Of a stretch of DNA of 64,000 nt, positions 63,471 through 64,000 are shown piece by piece. Location of the stretch: assembly GCA_016845305.1 (NCBI GenBank), contig JAERSW010000012.1:1-64000 (forward strand), in the 5' to 3' direction. The notes beneath the pieces are model-generated. The model worked only from the letters and a program-made list of their open reading frames with translations, did not search any database and was not told the origin of the DNA. Both the position numbers and the translations under genes were made by a program. The stretch's first letter is position 1; every line of letters starts with the position of its first letter. The DNA is from Acidimicrobiales bacterium (GTDB lineage: Bacteria > Actinomycetota > Acidimicrobiia > Acidimicrobiales > MedAcidi-G1).

Positions 63471-63504
63471 GACGGAAAAGGGTAGCCAGACGCCCGGACG
63501 GGCC

Positions 63505-64000
63505 TCAGCGATCGGACCGAGCCTCGAACGCACGGACGAACAGGTCGACGGCCGCCGCGGTGGCGCCGGGGTCCGAGCCGACCGACGTGTGGCGGCCGCC
63601 GTCGACCACGTGGATCGTCCAGCCCGCATCTGCAGCGAGGCGTTCGACGAGGTCGATCGGGCTGGCCGGATCGCCGACGGCACCGACCACCAGGCCGGGC
63701 ACCCGGTCGCCGGGCGGCTCGGCGAACCAGTCCACCGACAAGAGCGGGCGGGTCGAACCGCCCAGCGACGGGCACAGCGCCTCGACCGCGGTACCGATCC
63801 CGGACGACCGGTCGTCGGGCCGGAGGTCGAGGACGCGTCCGGCCTCGGCCACGGTCAGGTCGCTGCACCGCACGGCGACCTGGGCCTCCATGCCGCCGTC
63901 GTCGTGGCCACCCTTCTGGCGACCGAGGCGTTGGTTGGCCAGGACGAGCACGGCGTCTCGGTCCCGGTGGTCGACGGCGGCGCGCAACGCAGGCCACCGG
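63505..64000 (-). CDS. Alpha/beta hydrolase, C-terminal part (cut by window end)
   Basis: The reading frame is open to the right edge of the window, so only the last 164 residues are visible. VPGLVVGAVGDPASPIDLVERLAADAG carries the acidic member of the triad, and VDGGRHTSVGSDPGATAAAVD carries the catalytic His. This matches the TAP-like C-terminal domain of secreted actinobacterial alpha/beta hydrolases and peptidases (SCO7095/tripeptidyl aminopeptidase type). The nucleophile and start lie outside. It ends 35 bases before the lipoprotein start, on the same strand. Confidence 0.78.
   Translation of the reverse strand, partial: RWPALRAAVDHRDRDAVLVLANQRLGRQKGGHDDGGMEAQVAVRCSDLTVAEAGRVLDLRPDDRSSGIGTAVEALCPSLGGSTRPLLSVDWFAEPPGDRVPGLVVGAVGDPASPIDLVERLAADAGWTIHVVDGGRHTSVGSDPGATAAAVDLFVRAFEARSDR

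Overview
The window is about 70% GC or more, densely coded, and looks like the chromosome of an actinobacterium. The best markers are the dnaK-grpE-dnaJ-hspR operon, an EtfD-type membrane Fe-S oxidoreductase, a purA-purD-purE block, many GTG starts, apparent leaderless promoters (TANNNT about six bases before the start codon) and large surface proteins with Thr-rich linkers and cell-wall-binding repeats. A free-living, possibly aquatic Acidimicrobiia-like organism fits best, but no rRNA is present to prove it. No phage, insertion sequence or CRISPR array was seen.

Layout. 1-13.6 kb is housekeeping: purine synthesis (purA, purD, purE), the heat-shock operon ending in its repressor hspR, gpmA, an ammonium transporter facing a short winged-helix regulator across a GlnR-like operator, etfD and dcd. 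13.6-20.2 kb holds a minus-strand run (RimK-like ligase with a TrkA-C tail, sulfatase-type hydrolase, VOC protein, HD-domain putative diiron oxygenase, ureohydrolase) and, divergent from the ligase, a retropepsin-like protease and an AstE-type zinc hydrolase. The ligase, protease and hydrolase together look like a peptide-tagging and de-tagging system.

20.3-36.5 kb is a cell-surface region: a CWB2-repeat protein convergent with a three-gene operon that ends in a 4143-residue secreted protein. After an SDR and a tRNA-Gly(CCC) come two catabolic blocks. At 37.5-44.6 kb a FAD/GcvT dehydrogenase of the dimethylglycine/sarcosine type is divergent from an RpiR regulator, an aminotransferase, a Rieske oxygenase of the betaine-demethylase type and an MmgE/PrpD protein. 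At 44.6-50.8 kb five tightly overlapping minus-strand genes (2-hydroxyacid dehydrogenase, TIM-barrel isomerase, DUF2264, DHDPS-like aldolase, old-yellow-enzyme family) form an unassigned, probably carbohydrate-degrading operon.

50.8-55.4 kb is a phenylacetate operon, paaZ-A-D-B-C, with an almost perfect operator palindrome inside a leaderless promoter. It is followed by a proline-racemase-family enzyme coupled to an ornithine-cyclodeaminase-family reductase. 57.4-63.5 kb holds two tandem paralogous lipoproteins, each with a papain-like Cys-His domain, a fibronectin III domain and a long repetitive Thr or Asp/Gly/Lys-rich tail. The window ends inside an alpha/beta hydrolase gene.

The most likely undescribed material is the tandem papain-like lipoproteins, the giant secreted protein and its operon partners, the DUF2264 operon, and the RimK-TrkA_C/retropepsin/AstE cluster.
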